DNA of 64,000 nucleotides from Asterella californica (Eukaryota; Streptophyta; Marchantiopsida; Marchantiales; Aytoniaceae): the NCBI GenBank assembly GCA_036924285.1, contig JAYKYS010000024.1, forward strand, positions 1,736,001 to 1,800,000, written 5' to 3'. Within the stretch, counting starts at the first letter, position 1. Each line of letters starts with the position of its first letter. Below, one piece after another: positions 11,385 through 24,200 of this stretch. The notes under the pieces are model-generated. The model was not told where the DNA came from, did no database searches, and saw only the letters and a program-made list of their open reading frames with translations. The translations under genes and the position numbers were made by a program.

Positions 11385-14300
11385 TGATGTTCCTCCAGTT
11401 GACGTCAAGAAACCGAGATAATATATATCGCAAACTTACTCGTTGTCTGGTGAGCTTCAAGAGAAGAAGTTTCTAGCTCCTGGATCGATGATGAGCTTCA
11501 GAGGATTGCGGTCGCAAGAAAGTTGTTGAGGTTGACGTTGAGATGGTCAGACTAGAAGTTCAGAACGTCTCTATAGTTGCACGCACTCTTTCCACCTTGG
11601 CAGACTCGCATGAAAGCTGGAACTGTAATGATCATGGAACGAATATATACACGTCAATTTGATCCACTCACCAACAGAAAGAGTATAGTTTTAAGTGATT
11701 GCAAGAAAGAATTTGATCTTCACGGCAATTATATAGAGCACTCAGAATGTTAAGCTCCGGGTTCTTTTACACCACAACTCTGGAATCCATGTATCAAAAC
11801 TTGCAGTTAACAAACTAGTTTTCACTTGGGAGGAGGAACTGCTGAACTATATACAAAAGAAAAGGGATCCGAAATTACATTCTAAAGTCTTCCACTAATA
11901 TTTGAATATATCATTGTTGTTCGAATGTTTATCGATACAACAGGTGTCAAAACCCGTGCACCAGAAAGCCTTTTCTCTCTGCTTTTAGAGTAACCGAAGT
12001 AAGGGTAGGTAGAAAAGCCTCATAGATAGATCAAAAGATTACAGACTTTCAGTTGTGATATTTTTAACTTAGCATGTGATCCAAAAGACACTAAGCTAGA
12101 ATATATTAACCTTTCTTGTTGTCCGAAAGATACTAGGTTAGAAATATATAGCTCTGAAAATTTTTTTGTTGCCAAAGCTTAAAGTTCTAAGACTTTCTAT
12201 ATTTTCTCGTTGAATACCAGGCTGGTGCAGCTAGAGGACGCATCATTTGGAGATAAACAATGTAAAAGCATGACGACGCAAACTGACTGGAAGGTCCATA
12301 CGAGCTGGAAAGCATCTCCCTGACAATCCAGGATTATAATCTCCATCAAAGTTGTCTACAAATTCAAATCTGTAATTAATCAAAAGGAATTTAGGATGTC
12401 TCCGTTAGTGGTGGATTGAAATCGACAGAAACAGATGAACATGCTTCTCTGAAGCATAGAGATTCAACATCATGTTGTTTCTACTTGAAACGATGAGAAA
12501 AGAATTCCAGTTTTATGATGCGTAGACTTACCCGTTGTGTTGATGAAGTTCAAGTAGGAAGTTTGTAGCGTCTAGATCCCAATGAACTTTATAGATCTGA
12601 AGAGCAAAAACGACGGTATTAGTACCCCTGCAGGATGTTGTTGGAAGTGGTCAAGTTAAGTAATTAAAGCTTTTGTTCACCAACAGGAAATATTTGCCCT
12701 TCTAGAAAAAGTGAAGAGCGGATTTCAGCAACACTCTTTGTCTTGCATGACAAACTCGCATGAATGTGAAAACATGACACATGCACGGACTGCAATGACA
12801 TACAGGAGGTTGAATTATGATCAGATACAGGATAAAGATGTAACAGTTGATACACTCACATTGTGAACTAAAAGAACTGAAGTGATTACATGATTAAAGA
12901 TCCGAGCTCTTTCACGGGTAAACTTGGTAAGAAGTTGACGCTCACAATAAATTTGCCAAAATCCTTGCGGCTTCAGGTTCTGTGAGACTCAAGAGATGAT
13001 CTAGGCAATGCTTCCTGTCCTACATGGTAGTCTGGCATGACTTGTGATAATATAACAAGTACTGCAATTAACGATGTACACAAGCATATCATATTACTGA
13101 GCCAGATACACTGTATGAACCGATTGACGGAATCACAACTAAAGTTGAAAGACGCTTAGATGAATAAAGGTCCGAGCCGATTCGAGGCAAAACCTGACAC
13201 TCAGAGTATTCAGTACGGAGCTCCCATACACGACAGCCTTGGCTTTCCCAGGTCTTTAAACTTGATCGAGCATACTCGTTCCGATCTGCAAAACACAAAT
13301 GCATCGCGTTGCAAGTTTAGTGCAGCATCTGGGACGCGGATTAGTTCGTATATGTAGACGTCGCGCAAGTGGATAAATCTAGATTAAATGTAAATAGTGA
13401 CAAAGAGTTTCGGTTCTCAAAATCCATGACCGGAGATGCCATTAGTAAGAGATATGGAGCTGGGTGATCTATGTGTAGGGAAGAGGAAACTGAAATTTTA
13501 CCTTTATTTCCTATTCCTAAATACGGTTCCAAGTAGTGGTAGAAGCAACAGCATAAAGAGCAAAAGCATATTTTGAGGAAAAGCAAATTTAAAGCTTGAA
13601 AACATCAATACGAAAAGGAAAGTGGAAGCTTTGAATTATTTTTTCTGTTAGTGTCAACAATCCTTTTGAACTTATCTCGGGCCCCAATCTAAAAGTTTAC
13701 AAACCTTTTACTTGAACCACATCACAATAACGCGTGAGCTTACGGATCACATACTTTTAATCACAACGTTGTGCCCTCTCCAGAAATACTTGCAGCCTGG
13801 TAGCTTTTTGTTCCGAATCAGCGAACGGCAGACTTGATATACACCTCCATTATCTGGTCTCTGCTTCACAGGTATCAGAAAGTGATTGTCATCTCCGGTT
13901 AATTCATAATAAAAGGTCACATTTCATCCATGGCCAAATGCATGCATCGTGCACCTGGCAGTCACTTTAATTCTGCTGGTTCTCGAGGTCAGACAGGCCA
14001 GAGCATGGAAGTCCTAAATTAACGATAAGTCGTGGACTGAAAGCTTACAGCTGACACGATCGGAACTGAGGTGAAAGAGTGATCATGAAGGTGCACATCT
14101 GTAATCAAAGTTACTTCAGTAACAGCAACGAGGCTAGTGTACACAGAAGCTGCACAATACTAGTAGGACTCAGTAAGTACCTCAACTCCTGGCTCAATCA
14201 AACGAGGCGATGTATGTTCTCTCCCAGTCTGAGTCGATGTAGAACAGCAATGAAGCGCGCGCAAAGTGGTCACCCCGAGCAGTTAGATGGCAATGCAGCT

Positions 14301-14673
14301 CACAGCGTCTGCAACATGTACATTGCGGGTGCTTCTACATCGATATCCGATCAATAAAGAAACGGGTTCATCGGTTGCAAGACTCCCTGAGTCCCATATG
14401 TCGCAGCTTCGAAGATTTCCTGAGGTGTGAAGTAAGAAGGAAGTTGCAGCCATGGCCGGAAGTCAAAGCAAGACCTATAGTAGTAATCGATGCATATGGA
14501 CGGAAGCGAAGGTACGTGAGTTTTCTGATAAGGACCGCCGGCCTTTCCTGCAGGTGATGATAAGTTGGAATGTGATGCCGACCCCAGGTCTACTTGGTAG
14601 GAAATCTACATATTCGTACCCACTTCACCCCGCACTATAACATGCTTCTACTGCAGCAATGCATTGTCTAGCA

Positions 14674-14716
14674 CTCTGGGACATGCATGTCCCAGAGCGC
14701 TACCCATATGGGTAGC
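14674..14716. repeat. Two adjacent perfect palindromes (24 and 18 nt)
   Basis: Positions 14674-14697 form a perfect loopless palindrome (half-site CTCTGGGACATG). Positions 14699-14716 form a second one (half-site GCTACCCAT), separated by one base. The homologous place in copy B keeps only about half of the first and the edge of the second. Confidence 0.9.
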
Positions 14717-17700
14717 TGGCAAGTTGCCTAGAATGTCAGAAAATCGTAGAATTAAAGTCCACGTGGTGCAGGGAGCAACTTCGAACCTTCCTCTGGGCCA
14801 CAAAGTCGCAGCGTGTGGATCATAGCTTTTATCTTATCGTTCGAGTTTCTTCCCGAGCACAATAAAGTAAATATGAATGACCTCACCAGCAGCTGGTCAG
14901 CTGTTCCATTCGACAAACAGGAAACGATATCGAGGCTCGTGTTCAGTCCTTGGTCCGCGTCTACGGATCTTAAAACGTGCTTTAGTAATCATGTGGACTT
15001 GGTCAGAGCTGTCCAATAGTTCACTTTGAGATCTACTACACGATACTCGGTAACAGCGCGTCGGATGAGATTAGCTCCTATAGGGAGGGTCTTCCAGTAA
15101 CTTAATGTAAAGGCGAAGCGAAAGAAAATATAACCAGAAATCTGCCAGAGGACATTTACTCGCAAGAGATTGTGGTTGTCGCCGGAACTTCGAGTCCAAC
15201 AGGAAAGGCTCAGCTTTTAGAGAGCATTAGACCGAGGTTGGTTGAAATGTATTCTTTATTCAATCTACTTTGTTGCAGTAGATCTCAACGTAGGATCGGA
15301 GGAACTGTGATATACCTTCTTTGGGTTTTCACGGCTGAGGTTAGCAATTGCCAAGAGCAAGAGAGGATACTCGAGGTTCGGGAATGATCAAAGAGCATTG
15401 CTCCATGTCTGTGTGGATGTGTGGGCCACGCGCACTGTGGTTAGAGTCCGGAAAATGGAGCCACTTTCCGCTGTCAATCTTCACCTGTTGATTATTACGC
15501 TGGTTCACGGGAGACAAGTGCAGTACTGGATGAAAAGTTCCCTAGGTCTATATTTTAAGAGGTGAGAGAAGTAAATTGATAGGATTCTTTGCGGATGATT
15601 CTCCTTTGATCCTCGAGTGTTATATATGTACATGTAGGTGCAAGCCTGGAATAGTTACACAAGCCCGAAAGCAAGACTTTGGAAAGTTAATATGATCCTT
15701 CTTGGTTTTATTCTGTTGTGTAAAGATGTTTTCGCTGCGCCGGTGATGAGATGAAACCACCAAACAGACTGTAAAACCACCGCAATACAACCTCGGAGGT
15801 ACCTCAGGTTGAACACCCGAACTGATGTTTTTGGGTGAGAGCGACAACATCACGCTTGTCAGACTTGCAGAATTACGACATTCACATGTAGGTAATAAAA
15901 TACTGTCAAATCTTTAGATAGTAGTAACATTCTATTTGATGAATACGAAGTAGGCTTAATGTAGTTCGCTTAACTGGTCTTGGAGAACAGTGGAGAAACT
16001 GAACAGGGCTGGAGTTAACCACCCGAAGCGAAACATTCTGCTGAACTTCTTCTACATGATCAGACTCCTCGTTAAATAGTGAACTCAGATCTAAACGGCC
16101 CAGAATCTTAAAGGTTGATGCAGTAAATACACTCAGTCTGGATTATTATTTGTATCTTTGGACTGGTAATGCCATACATGTATATTGATATATATATATA
16201 TATAGAATGTTTGTCATTATGGAGGTAGCTAGGAGGGTCGATAGGAGAGAAATTTGTTCCATGTCACAGGGTGGAAGTTGACACAGATCGACCTTCTCTC
16301 TCATTCCACGTGAAAGTGATATTGACAGCTCTAGGATCCACACATTTGGATTTGTGGTATAATATATGATATAATTTACGTCTCAATCTAGAATAATATC
16401 CGACAAATAGACACTTGCATCCAGCAGAGGGAGAATATTTTAGAGCAATCGCTATTAGAGAAATTGTTCTTCTTGCTCCAAGTAGAGAAGAAGCTTGGCA
16501 GACACTGATGATACTCTACATATATGCACATAAACGTGCTTTGCCTTTTCCCTTCTTGACCTGATCAAGAAGCATAAGCTTCTGAATCAGTTGGAAGGAT
16601 TATCTTCGTCATCTATTAGGACTGCTGGGAAAGATTGGACCCACCGGTTCTCCATCATCACTTTGTACTTTGGCACTTCTAGATCTCACCTTTCAAGTTG
16701 GAACAGATCGAAACTAAAAAAATAGAACCCACAAGTCAAACGCTTTTATACGTATCTCTGAGATTACAAATGTGATGGTTTACTAAATGAATTAATAATC
16801 AATACATTAATTTCTTCTTTATTTCTTCTTGAAAAAAAGAATAGAGAATAAACTTAGGCTACAGTAGTTACCTTCTTACATGTGGAACCCACGTGCAAAA
16901 TATGCATCTAAACTGCACTTCAAAAAAGGAAGAGAAAACAAACATAAGCGAAATTCATATACACAATAAAAGATGCAAGAAACATGTTCCTAACATCAAC
17001 ATAGTAGACGTTTCAACACCATTTCCTTTGCGGAAATGGTAACTCTTTCCTACGGGTCAGGAATATTTGAAAAAGTTAAGGGTTCTAACTTTAACACCTC
17101 TATATTATCCACTTTTGTGGTTTAATTACTATGTTTTCTTAAGTGTCCGGTGGAGATACTCTCATAGTTAACTATCCGAACTACAGTCATTGAAGAGGAA
17201 GACATAGTTCTGCTGAAAAGAATATAGTAGATGTATGCATGACCGGATACAACCAACAGCAACTTCAATGCTGGTCTGAGCCACCGAGTCCCCTTCTGTC
17301 TAGCGACTTTCTGTTCAGTACAATATTAGTTTCCGCTTGCCACTAGACTGCCACTTCTTTTGGCAGAGTCAAAAGTTTCTATTATTTCACTGCAGCGATA
17401 CATACAAAATTATGTGGTCCAAAATCACATTCTGTCATACTTTGCTTTTCTATCACAACCCAATAGATTATCATGTTTGATCTCATTTCTCTTGGTGATG
17501 TATTGTTGATAACATCTTTGGCTAATTATCAACAATAATAAATCAGTTACTTTTTCATCTTTCGCTTATCATTCTATTATCTTCGACGGCGATATGTACT
17601 ATCTAACGTATCATTGACATAGCAAGTGATTATAATCTATGACCAATCAGAGATATAATCAAACATTACATCACTAACAGAGGTGTGATCGATATAGGTC

Positions 17701-17768
17701 ACAACAAACCTATTAGAAACGTAATGAAATATATTTCCGGACTTCTGTCTATCCATTGTGCATCTTTA

Positions 17769-18058
17769 CTTGATCAGAACTCCACAATGAAAGTAAGACT
17801 TGATCAGACCCCTCTTAGAATATCTTATTTGATCAGACCCATGACCTGGAGTTTCCAGTCATACAAGTCATGTTGTTTAGTCATACAAAAAATTGAGTCT
17901 TGTCTCGTTTTCTGGCAAGAGCAAATTTGCTATCACGTATTGCTGAATAGGCAAAGAGACCTGCACGACTAGCACCTCCAAGTGAGGGGTCTTATCAAGT
18001 AAGGAACTATAAGAGGGGTATTATCAAATCCTACATTCTTTCTACGGGCCTGATAAAG
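17769..18058. mobile_element. Foldback / MITE-like element with 83-bp terminal inverted repeats
   Basis: The left arm at 17769-17851 (starts CTTGATCAG) and the reverse complement of 17976-18058 (starts CTTTATCAG) align without gaps over 83 bp, at roughly 70-75 percent identity by eye. The arms carry internal near-copies of TTGATCAGA spaced 29-30 bp apart. A TA dinucleotide flanks both ends, compatible with a mariner/Stowaway-type target site. The 290-bp size without coding capacity fits a non-autonomous DNA element. The exact family is unknown. Confidence 0.6.
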
Positions 18059-18467
18059 TAAATTTCTGATCTGTTGTGGCAAGTATGATACCAGCCATGA
18101 AAGCATATTGTACTCGTGCTAGAGATACTGTACTGACTAGTTGTGCTGCAAATTCTCATAGTCACCTTTTCCGTCGACTGCGGCGGAATATTTACTAACG
18201 ATTTTTCCTCTGATTGGACTCTGCAGTCTAGAACCATAACAGTTATTTGTAATTCAGGCTTTACTGGAGAGGATAAATTCATTTCATAGTTTTTGTGATC
18301 TGCATGTCCACAACATTCCGCTCTGAAAAGTATTTGTTGACTGTCCCTCGAATGAACATTCATGAGGAGTAATTGCTAGAGGAAATTTCGAATGATCTGG
18401 TTTGAGTGTGAGTCCTTTGGGCTGTATTTGCTTCACTTATGTTAAACCACAGGTGGCACTATATTAA

Positions 18468-18539
18468 CGGTGGGATATCCCACCGGAATTAGTTTCAGTT
18501 CAAAATTTCAGAGATTAGCTCCGGCGGGCTAGCCCACCG
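18468..18539. repeat. Pair of related 18-nt palindromes
   Basis: CGGTGGGATATCCCACCG at 18468-18485 is a perfect palindrome. CGGCGGGCTAGCCCACCG at 18522-18539 has the same layout with one mismatched pair. They lie 54 bp apart, centre to centre. They share the CGG.GGG..CCC.CCG frame but differ at their centres. Confidence 0.85.
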
Positions 18540-18894
18540 AAACTGCGCCCACTTGTCACGTTTTTATTTGTTGTCTAAAGTTGGTGATCTAGGGCTCAAA
18601 ACGACGAGAATCTTGAGACCTACAAAATGAGCCGTAGATGTCTTCGAACTGAGATCTGACGACTGAGAAATAAACTAAAAAAGAAAGCTGTGATGTGGAC
18701 CACAAAAAAGGAATATTCTCTTTTTTGAATTTTGAAAAGTTCTCCTATCGAATGAATCTTGTTACAGTGAGCAAATATTTTGTTACAGTGACCGGCTTGC
18801 CTGAAATGAAAATCGTTTTTCTGGAATTCAATTTTCCGGGAGAATTTGCCGGAAATTATAATAAAAAGTAGAGTTTCCGGCAAAAAATTTAGAT

Positions 18895-18966
18895 CTGACC
18901 ATGATCCGAACCTGAGACCTCTGCCTCCCCGCTTTCAGACCTCAACCATTGAGCTACAACGCTTTT
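18895..18966 (-). repeat. tRNA-derived SINE-like head
   Basis: On the minus strand TAGCTCAATGG (18946-18956) fits the tRNA A box. GGTTCGGATCA (18902-18912) fits 9 of 11 positions of the B box, 33 nt downstream, the normal tRNA/SINE spacing. The anticodon and acceptor arms do not fold cleanly, so a functional tRNA is unlikely; a SINE head or decayed tRNA is more likely. Confidence 0.5.
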
Positions 18967-19144
18967 GATACAATGCAGGATTCCTCCTTTTATACCCCCA
19001 CTTGTGGTTTAATATATATTATAGTTTTATTGTTTATTTATTTAATATTCACTAATGCAGGTCCCAACACCACTGGAATAGTTGCTTGAAACAGTTCTTC
19101 CAATTATGAAGAGTACAGTACCGTCCCACATTTTTTATTACCAG

Positions 19145-19210
19145 ATCGGCTCGAACTGCGTACTTTCAAGCTCGTGTACCGTACGCATTATACCTTAGTA
19201 TACACCCAGA
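19145..19210 (-). repeat. tRNA-promoter-like spot
   Basis: The minus strand reads a D-arm-like TATACTAAGGTATAATG and, about 30 nt later, AGTTCGAGCCG resembling a B box (8 of 11). It lies 250 bp from the SINE-like head at 18.9 kb and points the same way. No poly(A) or other tail was found. Confidence 0.3.
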
Positions 19211-19782
19211 CAATGTAAAGAGGTTACTTTCTTTACTCTCGATTATTCTTGGACGATGAATATCTTATCTCACGCCTTGTACATCTGACTGGTGAGCATT
19301 TCTGTTATCGGAAAAGAACGTAAATATCATGTTGGAATTTTGTACTATATTGTCATGAAAATTGGAATCTCTCTAATTATTATAAATGATAACATTGCTA
19401 GAAATTGCGAGCAGAGCCTGACATAACCCATGAGCGATATGTCTGTTATACTTTCTACGTACTCGCATACTGCAAAAATTATAAGTGCAAGAACTTGCTA
19501 TCAAGAATATTCATCTACATCTATCAAGAATATTTCATCTTCATCTAATTTATTCTCTAACCATTTTTGCCAAGAAAAGATTAGAGAATAAATTAATGGA
19601 AAGCCCTCTCGGGCACTCTAAGTGCACATGGATGAGGAGTGAACAGCACAAGGTCGTCTAACACAAGGTCGGAGGGGCTGTGATGACTAGAAACCTCAGA
19701 AAGTAGTATTAGATTCTAATTTCTTTTTTATTTATTTTAAATAAAGAATTTTTTATTACATTTGGTATATGGATATAAGATC

Positions 19783-20003
19783 TGACGATAAGATAGAATA
19801 ATAGATGATAAACTGGACGATATGAATCAGCTTCTCGAGCACACATACAACCCTGAAGACATGGGTAAGCTTTAAATTCTAACCTTGACTATAAGATAGA
19901 ATGAATTAAGATGAACTCGATGATATGATTCACCTTCTCGAACGCACATAGGATCTACTGAATAGAATTCTGAAGACATGGGTAAGCTTAAAAATTCAAC
20001 CCT
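19783..20003. repeat. Degenerate two-unit tandem repeat (~110 bp)
   Basis: Two neighbouring stretches share the same succession of blocks: ataagatagaat, then gatgatat/gacgatat, then cttctcga, then cacata, then gaagacatgggtaagctt. The second unit has small insertions. Confidence 0.65.
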
Positions 20004-21179
20004 TCTTTTTATAAGATAACATAGAATCTACTACTCTGAGGCGAGAGAAGCACACATCATGACACCTCTCATGTTCATCTGGCGCTGCAGTTTTGAGATG
20101 GGATAACTTCGTTCTTAATCTTTGACTTTTTCTTGGTGTAGACAACTTAGAGAAGAAAAGGAACACATTTGCATACTTCGGTCGATTAGAGTCCTCTATT
20201 CTTAATTAGAAAGTCAAAGTGTAGTTTCTGATGAGGATGTTTCCTTAAGGTGGTTTTTGTGCATTCAAAGTAAGATTTTGGAATACCAAAACTTGGACTG
20301 ACTTAATAGCCTAATGGACAGCATTTGCTAGGGATTTTTTTATGTGGAGTTGGTCGACCCAGTGTCATCTCGGGAGAAGTAGTCTCTAGTGTAATCTAAC
20401 TTTTGTCTGATGGGGTTTGGGTTAGTTCACTTTATAAGGGTTTCAAAGTCAAAGAGATTGCTGTCAGTCCATCTTACGTGTTTTTATTCAGATCATACGT
20501 GTTTGCTGATGTGGATGGCACAAAAGTCATTCCATAGAAAATTTTTCTTGGACCGATACAACAAAATGACGTAAAACATCAATCAAACAGCGACGTGAAA
20601 TATGGAACCAACCATAGAAAGAAAAAGAGATCATTCATAGATAACATGCAATTGACAACATATGATTTCATTTTATTAATGGAAAACATGCATATCGCAG
20701 AGCTTTATGATTACCAAACTCTTCCTTGTGGAAACAATTTGGTAAAACTGAAACCAAAAGAACTAATAAATTTTTATTCTTTTCTGTAACTTCTTAATTA
20801 GGAGTCGGATGCTTCAGTTCGCTCGATGTATAGTTTTCTCAGGTCTCTATTCTAAAGTTAATACCTAGTGCAAAAATCATTCCAGCTAAACGACAAGATA
20901 ACGGTAAGATAAAAGGTATTATTTACACACCTACATATTTAGTATAGCAGAAGCGCCTGCCAAGAGTGCATTATGGACGGTAAGGGTTTTCCTCGAGGAG
21001 AGAGCAGAGAGAGTCTCAAACAGTTCGTAACTCGATCTATGTTCATATCGATCTTTGTATTTAGATGTTATGTTTTAAGATATAAATTATTTTATAACAG
21101 AACCAGTCATACGTTATTTTATCTTGGTCTGGTGAGAAATGAATAATAAATACACCAGTCATGAATCTTATAGTAGAGA

Positions 21180-21255
21180 TGAGGGATTCGAGCTCATGCC
21201 CTCTTATGTCTAAACTGAAGTTCTTGTCAATGTTCCAGTTAGTGTGTATAAATGA
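21180..21255 (-). repeat. tRNA-promoter-like spot
   Basis: On the minus strand AGCTCGAATCC matches 9 of 11 positions of the tRNA B box, and ACTAACTGGAACA upstream is a weak A box. A similar arrangement recurs at 9.1, 18.9 and 19.2 kb. It may be a SINE remnant; a chance match is possible. Confidence 0.25.
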
Positions 21256-24200
21256 ACTCTGAGAACTGGTTATTAATATCAGGCTATAACTCCACGTGAT
21301 GTTTTGTCTTATACTCTGCAGCGTATAACATGGGTTATGGTTGACGTCTTGGTTTTTATACTTGACGGGTCTTTTGTAATTTTTTACCAGTATAATATAA
21401 CTCAGCTAAGTCACAGAAGAATAGATGGCTAGGTCATTTTTTATCTCAACCAGAAGAGAAAACTTAAACAATCACAACAATATATCTTAACCACAGACTA
21501 TGCTTGTCCTCTTCAAACAGAAGTTCTTCAAAGCCGGTTGGAGATGCTTATTCACGATTAGGCGGGTGCTACTCCAGCATAAAATATAATTAGAAAAGTT
21601 TATTTTACTTGATAGTTATTTCTCATAACCAGGCCCATGAAGCATAAATACGCACCGGTGGGGTATAAGCAAGGCACGTAAGCATACACAAAGAAAGCAC
21701 ATCTGAGTATTATGGCACTTGAAGATCCAAAAATACACGAGGAGAATGAGAATGAGATGTTTTTCTCCTAAATGCTTAACGGAAGTATATAGATTAAATA
21801 TTTTTCACATCCTCCTCGGTATAAGTGAAACACGTGACAAGGTCTGCCAAAAACATTCCTTTTCCTTGAAGAATGTATTTTCCGGACTTCCACTTTGAAC
21901 GGCATAAAAAATATATATATAACCAACTAATCCATACCAAGAATTTCGGACTTATCTCTTCGTCTTTCCACTCCATCTTCCATAACGCAAGAAGAAAAGG
22001 ACGGTGAATATAAAAACGAGGATTTACTTTGCGAACAATGACCATTTCCCAGTAATATCTGGAATTCAATTCTCCACAGACAACAAATGGACAACATTAG
22101 TTTACCACAAGTTTCAATCGCCCAACTTCCTTAGATGGTTTACACCAACCCCTGTAGTTAGTTAGTTCCCATTCGCAGAAAGTCGGGTCCTTACAGAGAA
22201 ACTCATCCGCAACCTAACACAGCAACAAACGAAGGCATGCTCTGGTTCGTTAGTCGTGGTAAAGAATTCGGACTTCCGAAGCATGTCTGTACGAGGAACC
22301 CCGAGCTCATCTGCGTCTTCACACTTCAAGCCCTGAACAACAACAAGAATCCACTGGAATTCCTGCTACTTCTGAGACATGGTCACCCTACCCAGTTAAC
22401 TCAGTGATGAGGTGGCGCCGGTTCACAGAGTACGGAAGTGTTCAAGGCGTGAACTTTAAGTTGTACTACCATTCTATCTCAGCAGTGCACAAATTGCTGA
22501 CACAAAGGGAAAAAAGGAGAGGATCGAGTGTCATTGCTCAAGTACTCCTTCCATTTTCATTCATGCCACGTGCATTCTGGAATGCTGCAAATAAAGAAGA
22601 TAAGCTATCGACTTCATTCGACTATTTTCATCGATCGGCCCATCCCTTCCAAAACCTCTCTCTGTCTCTAGACCTACATCGTTCTCCTCCATAAGTCATC
22701 ATCGTTCGCTACCCCTTGAAGAAACCCCAGATGTTAGCCGAATATAGATAGGTGTAGTCATGAAATAATGTTTAATGCATCTCAGACTCTCCATGTCTAG
22801 ACTCCAACATACCCTCGAGGCCAGAGCGTAATCGAACTGGGAAGTGACCCTTGCAAGTATGTACAGCAGAATCGGACATAAGGTTTAGGGTTTTGGGACC
22901 TAAACCCTAAGCCTTACATAGTTTTCACATTTAGACACTTCTACATTCATCTCATGGCTGATTTTATGTAACACAGTGAAATTCTTGCCATTACAATTTG
23001 CATGTTGACGGCCTATTTTCCCTTCTTGTACTAGTTTTCACGTCCTTGAAAGGACTTCTTTTTAGTTATAAGGTCGCATTTAAAAGGATATTTACTCATA
23101 CGCTTGTCCCAAGATGAACTTTAATGTAGATGCAAGTCCGTTGATTAATATTTCATGCTATTATATTTACAAGTTCAAAATTCAAAAGATTCTCGTTGAA
23201 GTCTTAAAATTAACATAGAGTGAATGATTGGTGGTAAGTAGCTTAAAAGTTCATTTCATTGACGGAATCAGTTTGAAATTTAGGGTTTGTAAGTAAAGGT
23301 ATTCTAGAGTTTTGCTATCAATTTCCTAGCTCCACTGGTATTTTTCACAAAGGAGTTACGATTTTCATGTGAATAACTTTTTTACGTGGTTTTGTGATAT
23401 TCTTTTCAGATTTCTTGGAAAGACATCTTTTTGATGTATTGTCAAATCACATTACATCCAGATTATATTTAAGGTATCGTAAGAGGATTAGTCATGGTCC
23501 GAAGAGAGTAAATGACTAGTCTTGAGAGATGTTTTAACCAAAGTTGTGTTATAGCCTAGCAGGATAGAGTCACGCAGAAGATAGCATCAATCTAGAGTTT
23601 GTAGTTACCTACAAATCACATAGGCTTTGTAACATAACATGACTTGGAATTTTTTTCTCTCCATTTTCGGAAGAAGGCTAGCTCTCCAGTATAACTTTCT
23701 TTGTTTCTTCTTAGGAAGTGCAAAGATGAACGTAATCTGCAAACTGTTTCACCTTATGACCATCCAATATATATCTTCCACCACTCTAGTGACCTTACGA
23801 CTTCCGTCCATCTTTCTTAGATGTCAATAATTTTCTTTTCTTCAAAACTGATTATGAAATGTTTTGTGTTAAAAATATCACAGAAATATAATACATATAA
23901 ATTTGGATTATGATTTCAGTATGACTTGTGATCTGATTATGATTTGATGTTACGACAAGAAATTCTTTCCCTCAGTACATGGACTTGTGTATAGTCACAA
24001 AGTAGTCACGAATCATGTCATTTTTGCAGTTGACTTGGTTGTTAAAGACTCAACTTACTACTCTTATGCTTGATGCAGCTCCACTTCCACAAAGATAAAT
24101 TGCATCTCTCATTCTCGATCCTAAGACCTGGCACTACATGGATGAAAATGCTATCTTGATTCAATTATTTATCAACAGAGATGTTCAAGATGACTTCATC

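Larger units (their letters stand above)
3134..16715. repeat. Segmental duplication, copy A
   Basis: This block aligns in the same orientation with 25017-36500. Matching landmarks run in the same order: gcaaagagc..tggaccatag at the left edge, the Roco C-terminal relic, the three Roco exons and both introns, the upstream non-coding DNA, and finally gaagcataagcttctgaatc near the right edge. Copy A is about 2.1 kb longer. The main extras are roughly 1.4 kb between the relic and exon 3 (about 3480-4890) and about 370 bp near 15.5-15.9 kb. The exons are the most similar parts. Confidence 0.85.
11204..16715 (-). promoter_or_regulatory. Upstream non-coding DNA of Roco gene A
   Basis: About 5.5 kb upstream of the ATG has no supported coding sequence, yet most of it is matched in copy B (31312-36500). 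It therefore belongs to the duplicated unit and should hold the promoter and any 5'UTR exons. Differences between copies are informative: a 44-bp tandem duplication (11292-11379) only here, two adjacent perfect palindromes (14674-14716) collapsed in copy B, and about 370 bp near 15.5-15.9 kb absent from copy B. A short TA run lies near 16190-16204. No core promoter could be assigned with confidence. Confidence 0.5.

Noticed and set aside
15525..15905. Copy-A-specific 370 bp with acatgtaggt at 15629 and again at 15883, considered as a MULE-type insertion with 10-bp target-site duplication
   Set aside because: Copy B does not keep a single acatgtaggt at the site, and convincing terminal inverted repeats are missing.
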